A DNA stretch of 64,000 bases from Amoebidium appalachense (GCA_963693365.1 CAVNZM010000005.1:2542001-2606000); one strand, 5' to 3'; positions 36,688 to 50,569 are shown, counted from the stretch's first letter. Notes: generated by a model from the letters alone, not told the origin. Program-made: numbers and translations.

Positions 36688-38600
36688 CGTGGTGGCAGTG
36701 TGGGTGCTTAAGGGGCGAAGGTGCTGTTTTCAAGGAGGAAAATTGGAGATGAGAACAGAATGGGATGGGAACATAAGAGAGTTAGATGGGGAAGGTCGGA
36801 AAGGAAGAGAAAAGGTAATGGAGGATGGGGGAGAGAATGGGTGTAGGGACAGGCTCTGTGAACACAGATCAAGAAAGAGACATTGAGTGGGTGTGAGATT
36901 TTGATTTTGAAGTGAAAAGGGGTGGGTGTGTGTGTGGGGGGGGGGGGGGGGGGGGGGGAATGAGGGAGGGGGGTTCAATCAGCATGGCTTGAGCATAAGG
37001 ACGAACCGGGCAACACACCCTCTTCACATCCCAACGAATCGAGGCATTGCACATTTCACACGGCCTTACCCCCAACACAGCAATACAATCCCACTAGGTC
37101 CCTCTCTGTAAGAGTATAGTCATGTTCGCTGCCCATACATTTATATCGAAACTCTCAAGTAACCTCTACTGTGTCCTGGCCCACAACCCCCCCCCCCCCC
37201 CCCCCCCTTCAAAAAAAAAAAAAACACCACACCCACCCACCCCTCTCTTCCCCCCCCCCCCCCCCCAAAAAAAAAAAAAAAAAAAAACATCCACACACAC
37301 CACCACTCGCACCTGTCCCGATCGTCCCGATTAAGTTACAGAGGGAACACCAATACAGGTTATCAATCCTATCCCCCCCCCCCCCCCCCCCCCCCCCCAC
37401 AACCCAAACTCTCCCTCACTTGATTTGATCTTGCTCTCTTCCACGTCCAATTCTTTCAAAGTCACCGACCCCTCGTCCCCCCCCCCCCCCCCCCCCCCCC
37501 CGCCCCCCCTCTCTCTCTCTCTCCACCCTCGTCCCCTCCACCCCACCGGTGGTTTTAAGATGCATGCATTCCATGTAGAGTGAGATGACGAGCCGGGCAC
37601 CACGGCTGCGTATGTGCGTGTGTATGTGTGTGTGTGTGTGTGTGTGTAGGGGGGAGGGGGGGGGAGGGAGGGGGGGGGGGGGAGCACTCTTGCCGATGAC
37701 AGGGGCCGTGTGAACAACGCTGTCGTGTTGCAAACAGTAGAACCTTTGAAATATTGTATTTCGTATGGCTTTAGAGTAAAACCGCTTCTTGCTATGCTAC
37801 CCACAAAATGGCAACGAGAGAAATACAGCCGGATTCCGCCCTGGAGAGATGACGGCACCCTGTGTGTGCACACGTAGGAATGGGGATGGTCAGTGGGTGA
37901 GTGCGTGCGTGGGGGGGAAAGAGGAGGGGGGGGGGGGAGGGGGGGGGGGGGGGGGGGGGGGCATGTGCATGAGCAGGTGTATCCACGGGAGAAGTGGTGT
38001 CATCGCCAAAAGAGGCGGCCGCAGCCATGGTTTAGGTGAGTGATGTTGCAGGCCGGTGGGATTAAGTAAATCGGTGGCTCCTTTCTCTTCTCATCGGGAG
38101 GTGCGCAGAACTGAGAGAGAAAGGAGGTTCGAGGAGAAAGGGTGGCAGGACGGGGGATAGGATGGGACAAATTTCCATGTACTTGTGCACTCAACCCCGT
38201 GTGTGTGTGCCTGTGCTGTGTCGTGTCTTTGTATTTATAGTGTGTGTACGTTACGACTAGAGAGGGGAAATACGGATGCCATGCGGACAGGAGAAGCATG
38301 GTGGTGTCTTTTGAGTGCTTGGTATTTAATGGTGGTGCCACGGAGTGGTGGTGGAGGGGGGGGGGGGGGGAGCAGAGGCATCTTATGTGTCGGTTTCGAA
38401 GGCGGAGAGGGGGGGAGGGGGGCAGGGGGGGGAGCGGGGAGGGATAGGTCAGAAATTGAAACAAAGTAACACGGCAAAAAAAAAAGCACACATACCTGGC
38501 CAGCAGAGTTTGTATCCGCATCAGGGCAGGTGGGAGACAAGCACCGTGGCAAGCATATGAGTGTGCTCGGTAGTGGCTGGAAAGTACGCAAATTTGGATC
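36688..38600 (-). other. region upstream of TRNT1 with possible exons
   Basis: On the minus strand an ATG at about 38029 opens MAAAASFGDDTTSPVDTP, preceded by an acceptor-like CTCTCTCAG and followed by poly(C). Open patches at about 37555-37615 and 37685-37735 have splice-like borders. They do not join into one frame, so a short upstream gene is possible but not shown. Poly(G)/poly(C), GT and A runs fill the rest. Confidence 0.3.
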
Positions 38601-39020
38601 CCTAAAGACTCAAGGCAGCTTTGCTTGAATTCATGGACCTAATTATCGGCAGCAAGGTCAATATGCTGCCTAGGCCTGTTGTCGACAGTCCACTGCTTGT
38701 GCTGCGAGTGACTTGAGCTTCAAGAATAATTTTGTCCATGGTGACTCATGGCAGCTGCAAGTTGAGCATGGTGGCGGCCGGACTCCCGAGGTTCGCGCAG
38801 TTGCTTTATTTGGGTGTTTGTTGTATGCATTGATTGGCCGATTCCGGGGGCCCAGGCTGCATGTACATGCAGAGACAGAGACACAAGAATGAAGCGCTAT
38901 GTATGTACAGTATTGTAACTAACCATAGATACTAGGCTGGCGAAAACTTTGACGGGGTGAAGAAATATACTATGGGTTCTTGAGCCCTTCTCTTCCAGAA
39001 CCACCCCGGTCATGGCCATG
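38601..39020. other. intergenic, nothing recognised
   Basis: Unique sequence up to the 5' truncation point of retrotransposon copy A. Confidence 0.5.
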
Positions 39021-39023
39021 TTT

Positions 39024-40326
39024 TATCTGTCCCTCCTTGCCCGTACCCCTAGACGCCTGCAAAGATTGTTCGATGTAGTGTCAGAGTGGTGCAAGGCAAA
39101 CCTTATGATCCTTAACATAGACAAATGTGGTTGTGGTGCTCTTGTACCTGATATAGCTAACAATTTACACACATTTACATTATCATCTAAACCTGTACCT
39201 ATAGTTCCAGAATATAAATATCTTGGTGTTCCGGTTAATTCTGTTGGTGTTATGTTTTCCCATATGGTCGAAAAGAGGGTAGAGTTGGCTCGTAAGCGGT
39301 TAGCTTTCTTCTCGGCTAATATTTTTAAAGACACACCCCTCCATCCTTCTAATAGACTTACATTTATTCGCACTTTTGTCTTCCCGGCATGTGAATATGG
39401 TTTACCCCTTCTCGCCGCTTGGATCAAGAAAGAGAGAACTAGAGCGCTTAAACCCTTGGCAAATTTCCTTGAAGCAGAAGTTGCCTCCTTTCTATCGAAC
39501 AACTGTTGTAAACCTGGGCCTGTAACGCTCTCGATATATGGTCTGGTCCCAATAGCTGCTAGAGTATCCTATCTCGCGCTGAAATTCAATAAGCACATGA
39601 GCCGCTTAAAGAAGTATTTGCCCTCCCACCCTCTCTTCTCTATCCGACCTGTCCCCTCCTCACCTCTCCCCTCTTTCCTTCCCTCTCTCTCCCCTTCTCC
39701 CCTGGGCACAAATACAAATAAACCCCGCAAAAGTGTGTGTGTGACTTTGGACTGCCAATTACTTATTAAACATGTACACAATCACAAGATAATCACGCAA
39801 TATAACAAATGGAAAAAGATACCACACGACACTAGACCCGATGAAAGCATACACCTTGAAAAACTAAGCCTTATGTCTCGTTTTATATATACTGACCGCC
39901 TCAACCATATTGCCAAATATGGCACTCGCAAATGTATAACACCTAAATACATATTACCTTCCTGTAGAACTGGTCTTTCTCTAGCTGATGGTATTATTGA
40001 TCATACCACGCTTTTACTGTACACGTGCTATACAGTGGAGATCTAATAAGTATAAGGTGGCATCATTTGCATGCCCAAACAACACACACACACACCAGTT
40101 TAACCGGTCATGTATCGCCAAATGTAGTTTGATAGACCACATAATACCGCAACACACACACGTCACATTCACAACAGACACCCAGAAAGATAGCCTACCT
40201 GTAAATTACAACATCCTTGATTTTATACTAAACACGCGTAACTACGACCTGTTTATTAGATGTATTGATTGGCTTGAGAAACACATCACTACAAAATTCT
40301 AGCGCACGCGCGCGCGCGCACGCGCA

Positions 40327-40403
<77 letters not shown>

Positions 40404-40434
40404 CCAGCTGATACCGAGTGTCCCAGGGGAGCCC

Positions 40435-40474
<40 letters not shown>

Positions 40475-40669
40475 GGGGAACCCCAACTAATTGATTTCTC
40501 TTTGTAGTCTTTTATGGTGTCTCGTAGAGAAAGTAAACCCTGATATATAGTCATCACCCGACATCTATGTACGTGATCATGATATACCGCTGAAGGGATA
40601 TTCCGAGCAAAAACCCCCCCATACCTGAGACTGGTTTCTCTTTGCCTCGAGTAAACAGCGTAAACCCCC
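39024..40669 (+). mobile_element. non-LTR retrotransposon copy A, 5'-truncated and frameshifted
   Basis: Homology to copy C starts at LSLLARTPRRLQ, just after the YADD catalytic box, so most of the reverse transcriptase is missing. The remaining frame has a 6-bp insertion (extra GCG-type Cys-Gly codons near 39130) and a 2-bp deletion near 40002 that shifts the frame before the C terminus. The 3' region has a CA array (40328-40402), poly(A) (40438-40473) and ends CAGCGTAAACCCCC. Confidence 0.93.
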
Positions 40670-41505
40670 CGTTCCTCATATGGCCATGAGTCACACGTAT
40701 GTGCATATGGTCACGAGTCGTAATCCAGCAGGGCGTATCGTGCTCGAAGTTCAACGTTAACAGCGGTGCAAAGAAAGTATTCGCTACACTCAGGCAAGCT
40801 TGGGGACATTTAAATAAAAAATCGTGTTATAAGCTTTGTGGTGCCAAGCAAAGCTCTCAAAGCTTTGTTCTACATGCATAAATTTCCGACGTATGTATGT
40901 ACATGGCGGTTAACGATACAGTTTCAGGTTTAAACCGATCTACGACCAGCTACCACTACTACGTATACACTTACGGTCAACTCATTAATAAGGGCCATGG
41001 TGGCACAAAGCACTTCTTACCTTAAATCTCGCATTAACTATGTACAGCTAAATATAATTGAAACTCCCCCCCCCCCCTCTCCTGTGCACTAAAAAGAACA
41101 TAGGGAAAACTGATTGAGTTCAAAAGAGACACGTGTGGTGCGTTTTGTGACTGACAGTGTGTGCAAATGGAACACCATATATGTAGAAACCGAGCCTGCA
41201 TATATCTTCGCAAATACAGACGAAGCCACGTGCATGTGCATTGGGTTCGATGTGTCTGAGAAGAAAGCTTTCTTGTTCGAAAAAAGACCATCCCATGCAT
41301 CTAATCCCTTACGAATACGACAAAAATACTATACTACGGATGACACTTCTCATATTGCATTATTCTTCCCAGAGGGTGTGGTGTGCGACAGCAACATTAA
41401 TCATATAAGCATTTTCTTATTCCTTGAAACAAAAGAAAGAAAGAAAGAAAGAAACGAAAGAAAAAAGAAGCCAGACGTAATGTCATGAGAAATAAGTTAC
41501 AGCAG
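40670..41505. other. intergenic, one weak ORF
   Basis: An open frame at 41114-41488 (+) has no ATG near its start and ends in Lys/Glu-rich repeats. No family is recognised and I do not call it a gene. Confidence 0.4.
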
Positions 41506-42474
41506 TCAATCCAACAACCTCTGCATTACGTACATACATGCTAGCACGTACCAACAAGGCGTTATTGTTGCAGTATCACTCTTCGTGGGTTTCTGCTCAG
41601 CCGTATTTGTTTCCTGCGGACTTGTTCCCTGTGTGCTTGGAGGCGACAGTGGAAGTTCACCATTGAAAACTGGATTGTCCGAAATTAGGATGTTGTTCTG
41701 GCAAGAGTAATAAGGCTTTGCTGGGAGGCCTCGATCCTTCACCAACCATGAGAATTTCATTTCGTTCATCCGCTCACACCACGGGGGGCTGTACGTCAGG
41801 TCCCAGGTAGCATCGGGGTTATCGGTATATTCGACACCTGAAAGAATTGGAATGTCAGAGCCAGCATGCTTTACCCATCACAATAGAAAAAAAAATGCGT
41901 TTGAATTTATGTGCGCGTGGTAAGGCAAAACCGCAGAGGGAGGGAAAGGAAGTGAGGGAAACAGTACACAGATCAGATTCAGTATGTTCTTAGATCAGCA
42001 ATCAAGCATGCAAAGAAGGGGGAAAGAGGGGGGGGGGGGGGGGGGGGGGGGGAGGGGGAGGGGTGATAGGTATCGAGGTTTGCTCAGACCCCGTGAATTT
42101 CCATTTCCTTCATTCTGTTATAAAGCAGGGGAGGGATGCCAACCTATCACAGCCTTTCCGGCATCGACAAATGGGGTCAGCAGGGAGCAGTTGTAAAAGG
42201 CGTCACCCAGAGTGTTGCAGCCCTCATTCATGGCCCAGTCAAAGTAGTTGACCAGTTGCGACACCTGAAAAATAGCCATGTATAGTTAGCCACCTGGAAA
42301 AAAAGGATTTTACTCGTTCCCTGCAAACTTAATTTTACGACCTCAGGTAGTAAGAAATGTAGCCTGCAGAATAGCACACGTAATATTGGTTGCGCAAAAC
42401 ACGAGTGAACACAATTTCGAAACTGAATAGCTTGAACCCCTCCTCCTCCCCCCCCCCTCCCCCCCTCCCCCGGG

Positions 42475-42519
<45 letters not shown>

Positions 42520-42634
42520 GTAAGTGAGAAAGAGAGCGAGAGCAAGGGCGAGAGACGTGGTTTGTGTGTATATGTGTGTGTGTGCACGCGCATGTGTGTG
42601 TGTGTGTGTGTGCGCGCGCGCGTGCGTGCGTGCA

Positions 42635-42665
<31 letters not shown>

Positions 42666-43107
42666 ATCCGCAGACGTGGCAGAGAGTGAGAGAGATTTGG
42701 GTAAGTGGGAAAGGGAGGAGGGGAGAAGCCTAAACGCCTGAGAAATGTGGAAGACCTGCACATGGTTGAGTTTTGCGCAACCTCAATGAAAGGCAACGGA
42801 TACCCAGGAGAGTATGGAGAAAATCACGGGGGAGACAAATACACATAGGGAACTCACCAAGCCCAAGCAGTTCTTCAAGCCGATAGAGAGCCCCCTCTGG
42901 TGTGCCTCATTGGAGAGGAACTTCAAATAGGCAACCTGGTCTGCCTCGGTAATATCAAACCCTGTGTCGTTGACTGAACTGAGGTATGTGTCGACGTTGT
43001 CCGGCTCCACACCGTCGCAATTTTTGGCGACTGCAAGATCGAGCCGTGACTGTGTGTTGTGGTGTAGATGTGTGTGTGTGCGTGTAGCGTGTGTGTGTGT
43101 ACAGGGG

Positions 43108-43183
<76 letters not shown>

Positions 43184-43666
43184 TGTCGTGTGTGGAAGGC
43201 ACTGTTTAGATGATATACTGCTTTCAAGGCTCATAGTGTATTGGTTCAGAGTTGCTTGCAAGTTTTACCGTGCCGCACTAAAGACACTCGGTCGGATTCC
43301 TTGTTAACAAGTGCACTCTGAGCTGTTTATAAATGACTTGCCCTGCGAACTCCACGAGAAGAGTACATATCCTATTCACCTGTTTGCGCTTCTGCTTGCG
43401 AATCATGCGTTCGTAGGTGCATCGTTTCGTGGACTGAAAATAAATTAGTACCAAAAATACCAAAATAATACAACTTTTACCCACATGCTTGCACATACCC
43501 GGATGAATGGCGCCAGTGCAGTGATGTTTCTAATGTCCATATATCTCTCCTCCTCCCACAGCTGCAGTGTGCGCCCCAACACCTGCTGAGGAAACCCATG
43601 CGAGTCCCACCGCCATGGCTCCCAGGTCCCGGCACTGAAATAGCTGTGGATGTTTTGTTTTGTTTT

Positions 43667-43709
<43 letters not shown>

Positions 43710-44920
43710 GGGGGATTCTTGTCGCAAAATCGCGAGAAGTATGTAAAGTAAACTAATAGACTATATTCGTGGGGATATGCCAGCATAAACAGAGACGGCC
43801 TCCGATATCTCATTTTTTTTTTTTGAATATTTCCGGCTAGATGTCTGTTGTTGGCTTGCCCCAATCCCTATTTGGTCCGTATATATGGCTGCCGTTTGTA
43901 CGGTGCACATTACACCGTTTGCTTTTGAGAAAAGAATTGCCATAGCCTTCCTGCGTTTCGATCCTTCTACCTTCTAATCATATACAGGGACACACAATCA
44001 CCAGCATCAACACAACCAAAGACTCAGTCTGTTCTGCGCAAACACCTTCCAGTATCTCCCTGCCTCCTCCCCCCACCCACCCTCCCCGCCCCCTCTCCCC
44101 CCTCCCCTCCCCCCCCACAGATTACTACACAAAAGACCTGCCCTCCCCCCCCCCCCCCCCCTCCCCCTCCCTCTCCTCCCCTACCCACCCACACACCAAA
44201 AAAAAAAAAAAAAAAAAAAAAAAGAAGGAGGGGAAGGGGAAGGGGGAGGTGGGGGGGAGTAAGAAAGAAAAATGAGAAACGAACACGTCATGTGCACTCA
44301 CCATATGACCTTGATGTTTTTTGCCTTGAGCTTGTCTATGTCTGCCTGGGCGGTGAAAAACAGGTCCACATCATACACGTCCACGTCAAAGCTCGTGTCC
44401 ACGGGTATCAACCCTGGTGTTTGAATGGGCGCTGAGAGCTGCCATTGCCTGAGAAACACATGAGTATGCAGCACAGAATATAACAGTTTGAAGTAATCTC
44501 ACTCAATCGAAAAAGACACAACACGCCGTCAAAAGCTCAGTTATCGACGAACAGCCAGCCAACACTCTTTTTTTAAAAAAAAACGGTCAAACAGGACAAC
44601 CCAACAATTCATCACCAAGAACCAAGGCAACCCCTGATGGGGGGAACCACGACGTAGTTGGCAGTGAGCTATATTGTAAAGGAAATGTGCACGAACAAGA
44701 AATAGCATTTTCTACAATGAAACGTGAAAAAATGCGCAACCGCAGCCCCGAAACACCGGGAAAAGGTCGTAGAAAGATAGTTAACTAGTCTGGGCACAAG
44801 GTCTTACCAGGTAATTCCGGGTTTGGGAACCCATTTTGCTCCAGCCTGACGCACTGACCTCTCCCCATTCACTCCCGTTAACACAGCTGCCGCAACCAGA
44901 CACAACGAAGCTCTGACCAT
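41506..44920 (-). CDS. secreted endo-alpha-1,4-polygalactosaminidase-like glycosidase (GH114)
   Basis: Seven minus-strand exons: 44920-44808, 44448-44302, 43643-43499, 43433-43380, 43049-42858, 42264-42144, 41837-41506 (TGA stop); 367 residues with all phases consistent. [19 protein letters not shown] is a signal peptide. The GH114 TIM-barrel motifs follow in order: WQWQLS (38-43), [24 protein letters not shown] (about 83-97), [39 protein letters not shown] and KAVIGVEYTD. Known GH114 enzymes cleave galactosaminogalactan-type polymers, so a role in digesting or remodelling extracellular polysaccharide is inferred. The last 70 residues are Ser/Thr/Pro-rich, then a short hydrophobic end. Exon 4 (18 residues, basic) is a symmetric insertion absent from the usual family motif order and may be alternative. 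Confidence 0.93.
42479..42665. repeat. CA and GT arrays in GH114 intron 5
   Basis: A CA array (42477-42515) and, about 40 bp later, GT/GC-rich arrays to 42662. The two are complementary, so intron RNA could form a hairpin. Confidence 0.8.
43112..43183. repeat. GT microsatellite in GH114 intron 4
   Basis: About 35 GT units (sense CA), about 60 bp upstream of the exon 5 acceptor. Confidence 0.85.
43671..43706. repeat. poly(G) run in GH114 intron 2
   Basis: About 36 G; sense strand poly(C), 28 bp upstream of the exon 3 acceptor. Confidence 0.85.
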
Positions 44921-46495
44921 CTTTCATATAAAAACCCGCGAATTTAAAGAAAAAGATAGTAACTGATGTTTTTGAAGTTAAACGCGCATGCGCGTGTCTT
45001 TCTTCATACACACAAAAGCGAGTACATGTTGGCCGGTGTGTGACTTTGAAGCGTTTCCACCTAACCAAGGGCTTGATCTCTCAGAAATCTGTCTGAAACA
45101 AGGCAACCATTAAACCAAAAAAAACCCACCAATATTAAAATACTGGTAAGTGTCCAGCTCAAACCGGGTGAGAGGCGGTTTTAATAGCTCAAAGACTCGA
45201 TGGAACACTGACTTCAACTCCGATTGAAAGGTGGGTAAGCTCCAGATGAAAGGTGGGTAAGCTACCAGATCCAGTGACTGTGTGCAAAAAGAATTAAAGG
45301 GGTCCTTGACGGTGGAAGGTCCATAGAAGTTATAAAAGGGGTGGTGGGCAAAGTCTAAACTATAGACCACTGGATCGTGTGTGCACCGTACAGTGTAGTA
45401 TACAGCAGGCTTTGTGTCCCCGTTTTTGCCCTGCTTGTAGGGTGCCCACCTACTCTTTTTCTGGCTGTGTAAAGAGCCGCGCGCGTGGGGTCATTTACTC
45501 CATTTACCCTACGACTAGACTGCATCTGATTGGACACGGTCTTATGTGGTGAAGAGAGGGGGGCTTTATGTAAGTGCAATATTTGAGCTCAACACAGGTA
45601 GTGCTTATTTTATTATACTCGATTACCATAGAAATTGAAAATAACTAATACTATTAGCAACTTGAAATGGTGTTTTGTTGGGTTCTTTTCAAGGCGTTTG
45701 CATAAGTAATGTTGTAGCTAGTGTCTGTTATTTAATGCGAGTTCCGAAATTCAAGATTTGGGGTTTCTTTGCAATTAGCGGTCGGTGGTCTTTACGGATC
45801 CTTTTTTGCAGATTTAAATACTACGACTCTGTGTGCTATGATATTTGGCCATTTCATATTGCATACTTGATAAAAAGCCCTTATTAAACTATAATGAAAT
45901 GATGCCTAAGATCCTATTGGCTATCATTTATTTTGCTTTTGTGCAAAGTTGCCGGGAAAACCTAAATCTTAGGCTTAGATAAGTACATGGGGCGGTGCTA
46001 GCGCAGAGTTTGAAACTATTTGCCATTAATGTTATGAAGAATTTGTTTTGCTAATCAAACTATACAGACTATATATTAACTCTTCCCTGGCAAAACAGAG
46101 CAGTAAGAGGGCTGGACACTAGAGCGTGAACGTGAGTATGTGTGCGAGCCGCGCCGCAGGCCCACCGGAATCCGGACCTGCGGGGCCTGCAAATCTTATT
46201 TCAAAATTTCGAAGTCCGATGATGTATGTACACTGAAGTGCGGTACTGGACCAGTCACTTGTGAGTGTACAAAGAGCTACTACACTGATATTGTGCTGAT
46301 AGATAGACTGCTGCAGCCCTAAAAAGGAATATACACACATCACTCCCTTTTGCAGCTGCTATATTGCTGCGTGCTTATGTTGAGCCCCGAGCACAACCTT
46401 CAGTAGGGCTTGAATCAATGAGCTTCCTATTGGATGGCAGAGCACCAGCAACAAAAAGGCAGTCCACCAATCAGGAGCTTCCTACAGAAACATTA
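44921..46495. other. intergenic, no supported gene
   Basis: It contains a small tandem duplication (GAAAGGTGGGTAAGCT at about 45224 and 45246). Short ORFs at 45675-45887 and 46140-46322 lack supporting motifs. Confidence 0.5.
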
Positions 46496-47220
46496 AGCCG
46501 CTTAAAGAAGTATTTGCCCTCCCACCCTCTCTTCTCTATCCGACCTGTCCCCTCCTCACCTCTCCCCTCTTTCCTCCCCTCTCTCTCCCCTTCTCCCCTG
46601 GGCACAAATACAAATAAACCCCGCAATAGTGTGTGTGTGACTTTGGACTGCCACTTACTTATTAAACATGTACACAATCACAAGATAATCACGCAATATA
46701 ACAAATGGAAAAAGATACCAAACGACACTAGACCCGATGAAAGCATACACCTTGAAAAACTAAGCCTTATGTCTCGTTTTATATATACTGACCGCCTCAA
46801 CCATATTGCCAAATATGGCACTCGCAAGTGTATAACACCTAAATACATATTACCTTCCTGTAGAACTGGTCTTTCTCTAGCTGATGGTATTATTGATCAA
46901 TTACCACGCTTTTACTGTACACGTGCTATACAGTGGAGATCTAATAAGTATAAGGTGGCATCATTTGCATGCCCAAACAACACACACACACACCAGTTTA
47001 ACCGGTCATGTATCGCCAAATGTAGTTTGATAGACCACATAATACCGCAACACACACACGTCACATTCACAACAGACACCCAGAAAGATAGCCTACCTGT
47101 AAATTACAACATCCTTGATTTTATACTAAACACGCGTAACTACGACCTGTTTATTAGATGTATTGATTGGCTTGAGAAACACATCACTACAAAATTATAG
47201 CGCACGCGCACACACACACA

Positions 47221-47271
<51 letters not shown>

Positions 47272-47303
47272 CCAGCTGATACCGAGTGTCCCGAGGGGAG
47301 CCC

Positions 47304-47361
<58 letters not shown>

Positions 47362-47554
47362 GGGGAACCCCAACTAATTGATTTCTCCTTGTAGTCTTTA
47401 TGGTGTCTCGTAGAGAAAGTAAACCCTGATATATAGTCACCACCCGACATCTATGTACGTGATCATGATATACCGCTGAGGGGATATTCCGAGCAAACCC
47501 CCCCCCCCATACCTGAGACTGGTTCTCTTTGCCTCGAGTAAACAGCGTAAACCC
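46496..47554 (+). mobile_element. non-LTR retrotransposon copy B, 5'-truncated
   Basis: Homology to copy C begins at the codons for RLKKYLPSHPLFS and continues in frame to the same C terminus at 47200. It is followed by CA (47211-47270), poly(A) (47308-47360) and CAGCGTAAACCCC. The upstream ATG at 46364 joins unrelated flank to the fragment by chance. Confidence 0.93.
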
Positions 47555-47574
47555 CATGGATGACTACTTTGAAA

Positions 47575-47605
47575 GTTTGCCTCGCGTAAACAGCGTAAAC
47601 CCCCC
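47575..47605 (+). mobile_element. fragment of the retrotransposon 3' terminus
   Basis: TTGCCTCGCGTAAACAGCGT repeats the last bases of copy B about 45 bp downstream: a second minimal 3' end or a terminal duplication. Confidence 0.7.
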
Positions 47606-48780
47606 ATGACTACTTGAACCACGTGCTGAAGATGTGCCGGTGCACCGTGCACGTGATGGGTGTGCACTGTACATCCATGTGTGCTATGTGGAAAAATACG
47701 TGTGGTTTATGCTGCCACTGCTTCTTCGGTTTTCCTTTGTTCCGCCTCAGCTGCTATTAGTACTAGTACAAGTGGAGGTGCCGGAACGCAGCTCGTGATC
47801 AGTGATGAAGCATCAATAACTAAGACTCAAGTCACATTCGTCCCGGCCGACTGACTCGGTAGTTCCAAACTGCGAACACGTGCACCCTGGTACAACAGTG
47901 GTCCGACTACTACATACCGGTTGTCGCTGGCCCGCCCCTGAGTTGTGAATCTAGTGGTGGTGCGTGGTCATTGCCTGGGTACTACAGTGGGTAGGTGGCG
48001 GCGGTATCGTGTGATACATACGTATACATGCAATGCCTAGATAGTGTACGTGTGTGTGTTTGTAGTAGTGACCGTCCGTACGTGTTGACATTTGCAAGAA
48101 CCACATTGTATCCATGGCCATGTTGATTGGGTTTGCAATTCGATGGGGAGTACTTGTGGATCACGCTTAACGTTAGCGGTCACCTATTTAACAAATAAAC
48201 GGGGTGATGCGTATGGGGCTCGAGGCCTGGGCAGTAGCCATGTGCACATGACCCACGCTCATTACTACAGTATTAGGTGCTATCTACATAAACTGTACCA
48301 TAATAAGCGGCCGCGGTCTATCCAGCCTGAGACATCGAACCTCGAGCCCAGTGCCGAGTGGCACCGAGCTCGAGTCTTCACGGTAGTAATATATGTGACC
48401 GTGTAGTAACATGCATATATGCCCCGCACCCAGGCCCACTAAACCGACTAAATTTAAATAGTATTTTTTGCACCACTCACACCACTGCCACGACCCACCC
48501 GCCCACCAACCCACCATGCGTGCACCATCACGGTGCAGCAGGTTGGTCGACTGCTAATTATCAGTGAGGCTCAGCCTGGAGCCTGGTGGTATAAGCTACT
48601 CGCTTAGGGCATGTGCAAGGGCAGTGTGTTCACCTTAAATCATGCATGAATGCATAACTTTTGGCCCCACTGGCACGTGAACACACGTATTGCACCCAGT
48701 TACTACGTCGCGATTAACACGCACGCAGAGTTATCCACCCGCACAGACACACACACGCGGGTGATATGTGTGCACAAGTG
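47606..48780. other. intergenic, nothing recognised
   Basis: Unique sequence with no supported exons. Confidence 0.5.
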
Positions 48781-49057
<277 letters not shown>

Positions 49058-49159
49058 ACGCAGGCGAACATGTACACACAGACACACAACACACGCTTGC
49101 GTGCACGCAAACACGCACACACACATCAAGGGCCCAACCACATCGGCCGGGAATTCAAC

Positions 49160-49480
49160 TTGCTCCGAGCAGAATTAATCTGCAAAAAGCAGAATTAATC
49201 TGCAAAAAACAGAATTATCCAGCAAAAGCAGAAGTATTCAGCAAAAGCAGAATTATTCTGCTGTCAGCAGAATTATTTTGCAAAGATCAGCATTATTCAG
49301 CAAACTGAGAATAATTCTGCACAACGCAGAATTGTTCTTGACAAGCAAAATTATTCTGCTAAAAGTAAAATTGTTCTGCTTTGCCTAAATTTACTCTGCT
49401 GCCGTGAGCAGAATCCAGCTACTCAAAGTTCTGTTTTTTGCAGAATAAATCTGCTAAAAGCAGAATCTTTTTCATTCTCA
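49160..49480. repeat. palindromic GCAGAATTATTCTGC-type array
   Basis: About 15 degenerate 17-20 bp units of AGCAGAATTAATCTGCAAAA type. Many units are near-perfect palindromes around AATT. No coding potential. Confidence 0.8.
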
Positions 49481-49540
49481 GGCTTTATTCTGTTTTTTCT
49501 AAAAGATCATGATACTATTACTACTTAAATATCATATCGT

Positions 49541-49823
<283 letters not shown>

Positions 49824-50158
49824 GTGTGTGTGTGTGTGTGTGTGTGCGTATGTGTGCATGTGTGCGTGTCAATGATATTTTAAGCTATCATCAGTGATTG
49901 AACCTTGTGTTTGTGTGTTATTTGCGGTAATGGGTGTCACCTACCATCTCCTCCGCTACTAACAGCGAACGCCTTCAATCTCCCCACCTATGCCTCTCTC
50001 CATTTTCTCTGCAACCAATCAAATCTGACTTGATGTGGTTTCGAATCCTCAGGCTCACAGGTCACCGAAGTGATTTGATTGGACACCGTCTTCAGCCACC
50101 TTCATTCATCCACCGGCACCACAAACGTGGAATGGCCGGGAGATGGAAGTTGGGGATA

Positions 50159-50218
50159 GGCACACACACACACACACACTCACACACACACTCACACACA
50201 CACACACACACTCACAAA

Positions 50219-50249
<31 letters not shown>

Positions 50250-50325
50250 CGTGACACACACACACTCACACACACACATACACACACTATACACACTATA
50301 TACACACACACACACGTACACACGC

Positions 50326-50380
<55 letters not shown>

Positions 50381-50392
50381 TACACACTTGTC
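50159..50392. repeat. CA microsatellite
   Basis: CA array with scattered CACT and CATA interruptions. Confidence 0.9.
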
Positions 50393-50569
50393 TTACAGTA
50401 TGTGAAACACCTTTGAGCATTGGTTGAGAACAGATTTGAACTTATCTTAGTTTGCGCATATTCAACTCGGGCGCTGATTGTCCTATTAGTGTAGGTTCAA
50501 TATGGTTTTAACACGGCGTATGAAATATTCAATCAGGAAAACGAAACCTCTTTTGGGCTTTTGGTGTGT

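Noticed and set aside
37990-38105. Protein start MAAAASFGDD as the TRNT1 N terminus
   Set aside because: No splice join connects it in frame to TRNT1 exon 1, whose own ATG at 36687 gives a family-typical start.
41114-41488. 124-codon ORF on the plus strand
   Set aside because: No ATG start near its beginning, no recognisable domain, and it ends in a GAAA repeat.
45675-46322. Two short plus-strand ORFs of 60-70 codons
   Set aside because: No motifs, splice partners or homologous copies; length expected by chance.
46364-47200. 278-codon ORF on the plus strand
   Set aside because: Its first 45 codons are unrelated flanking DNA fused by chance to a 5'-truncated retrotransposon fragment; not a host gene.
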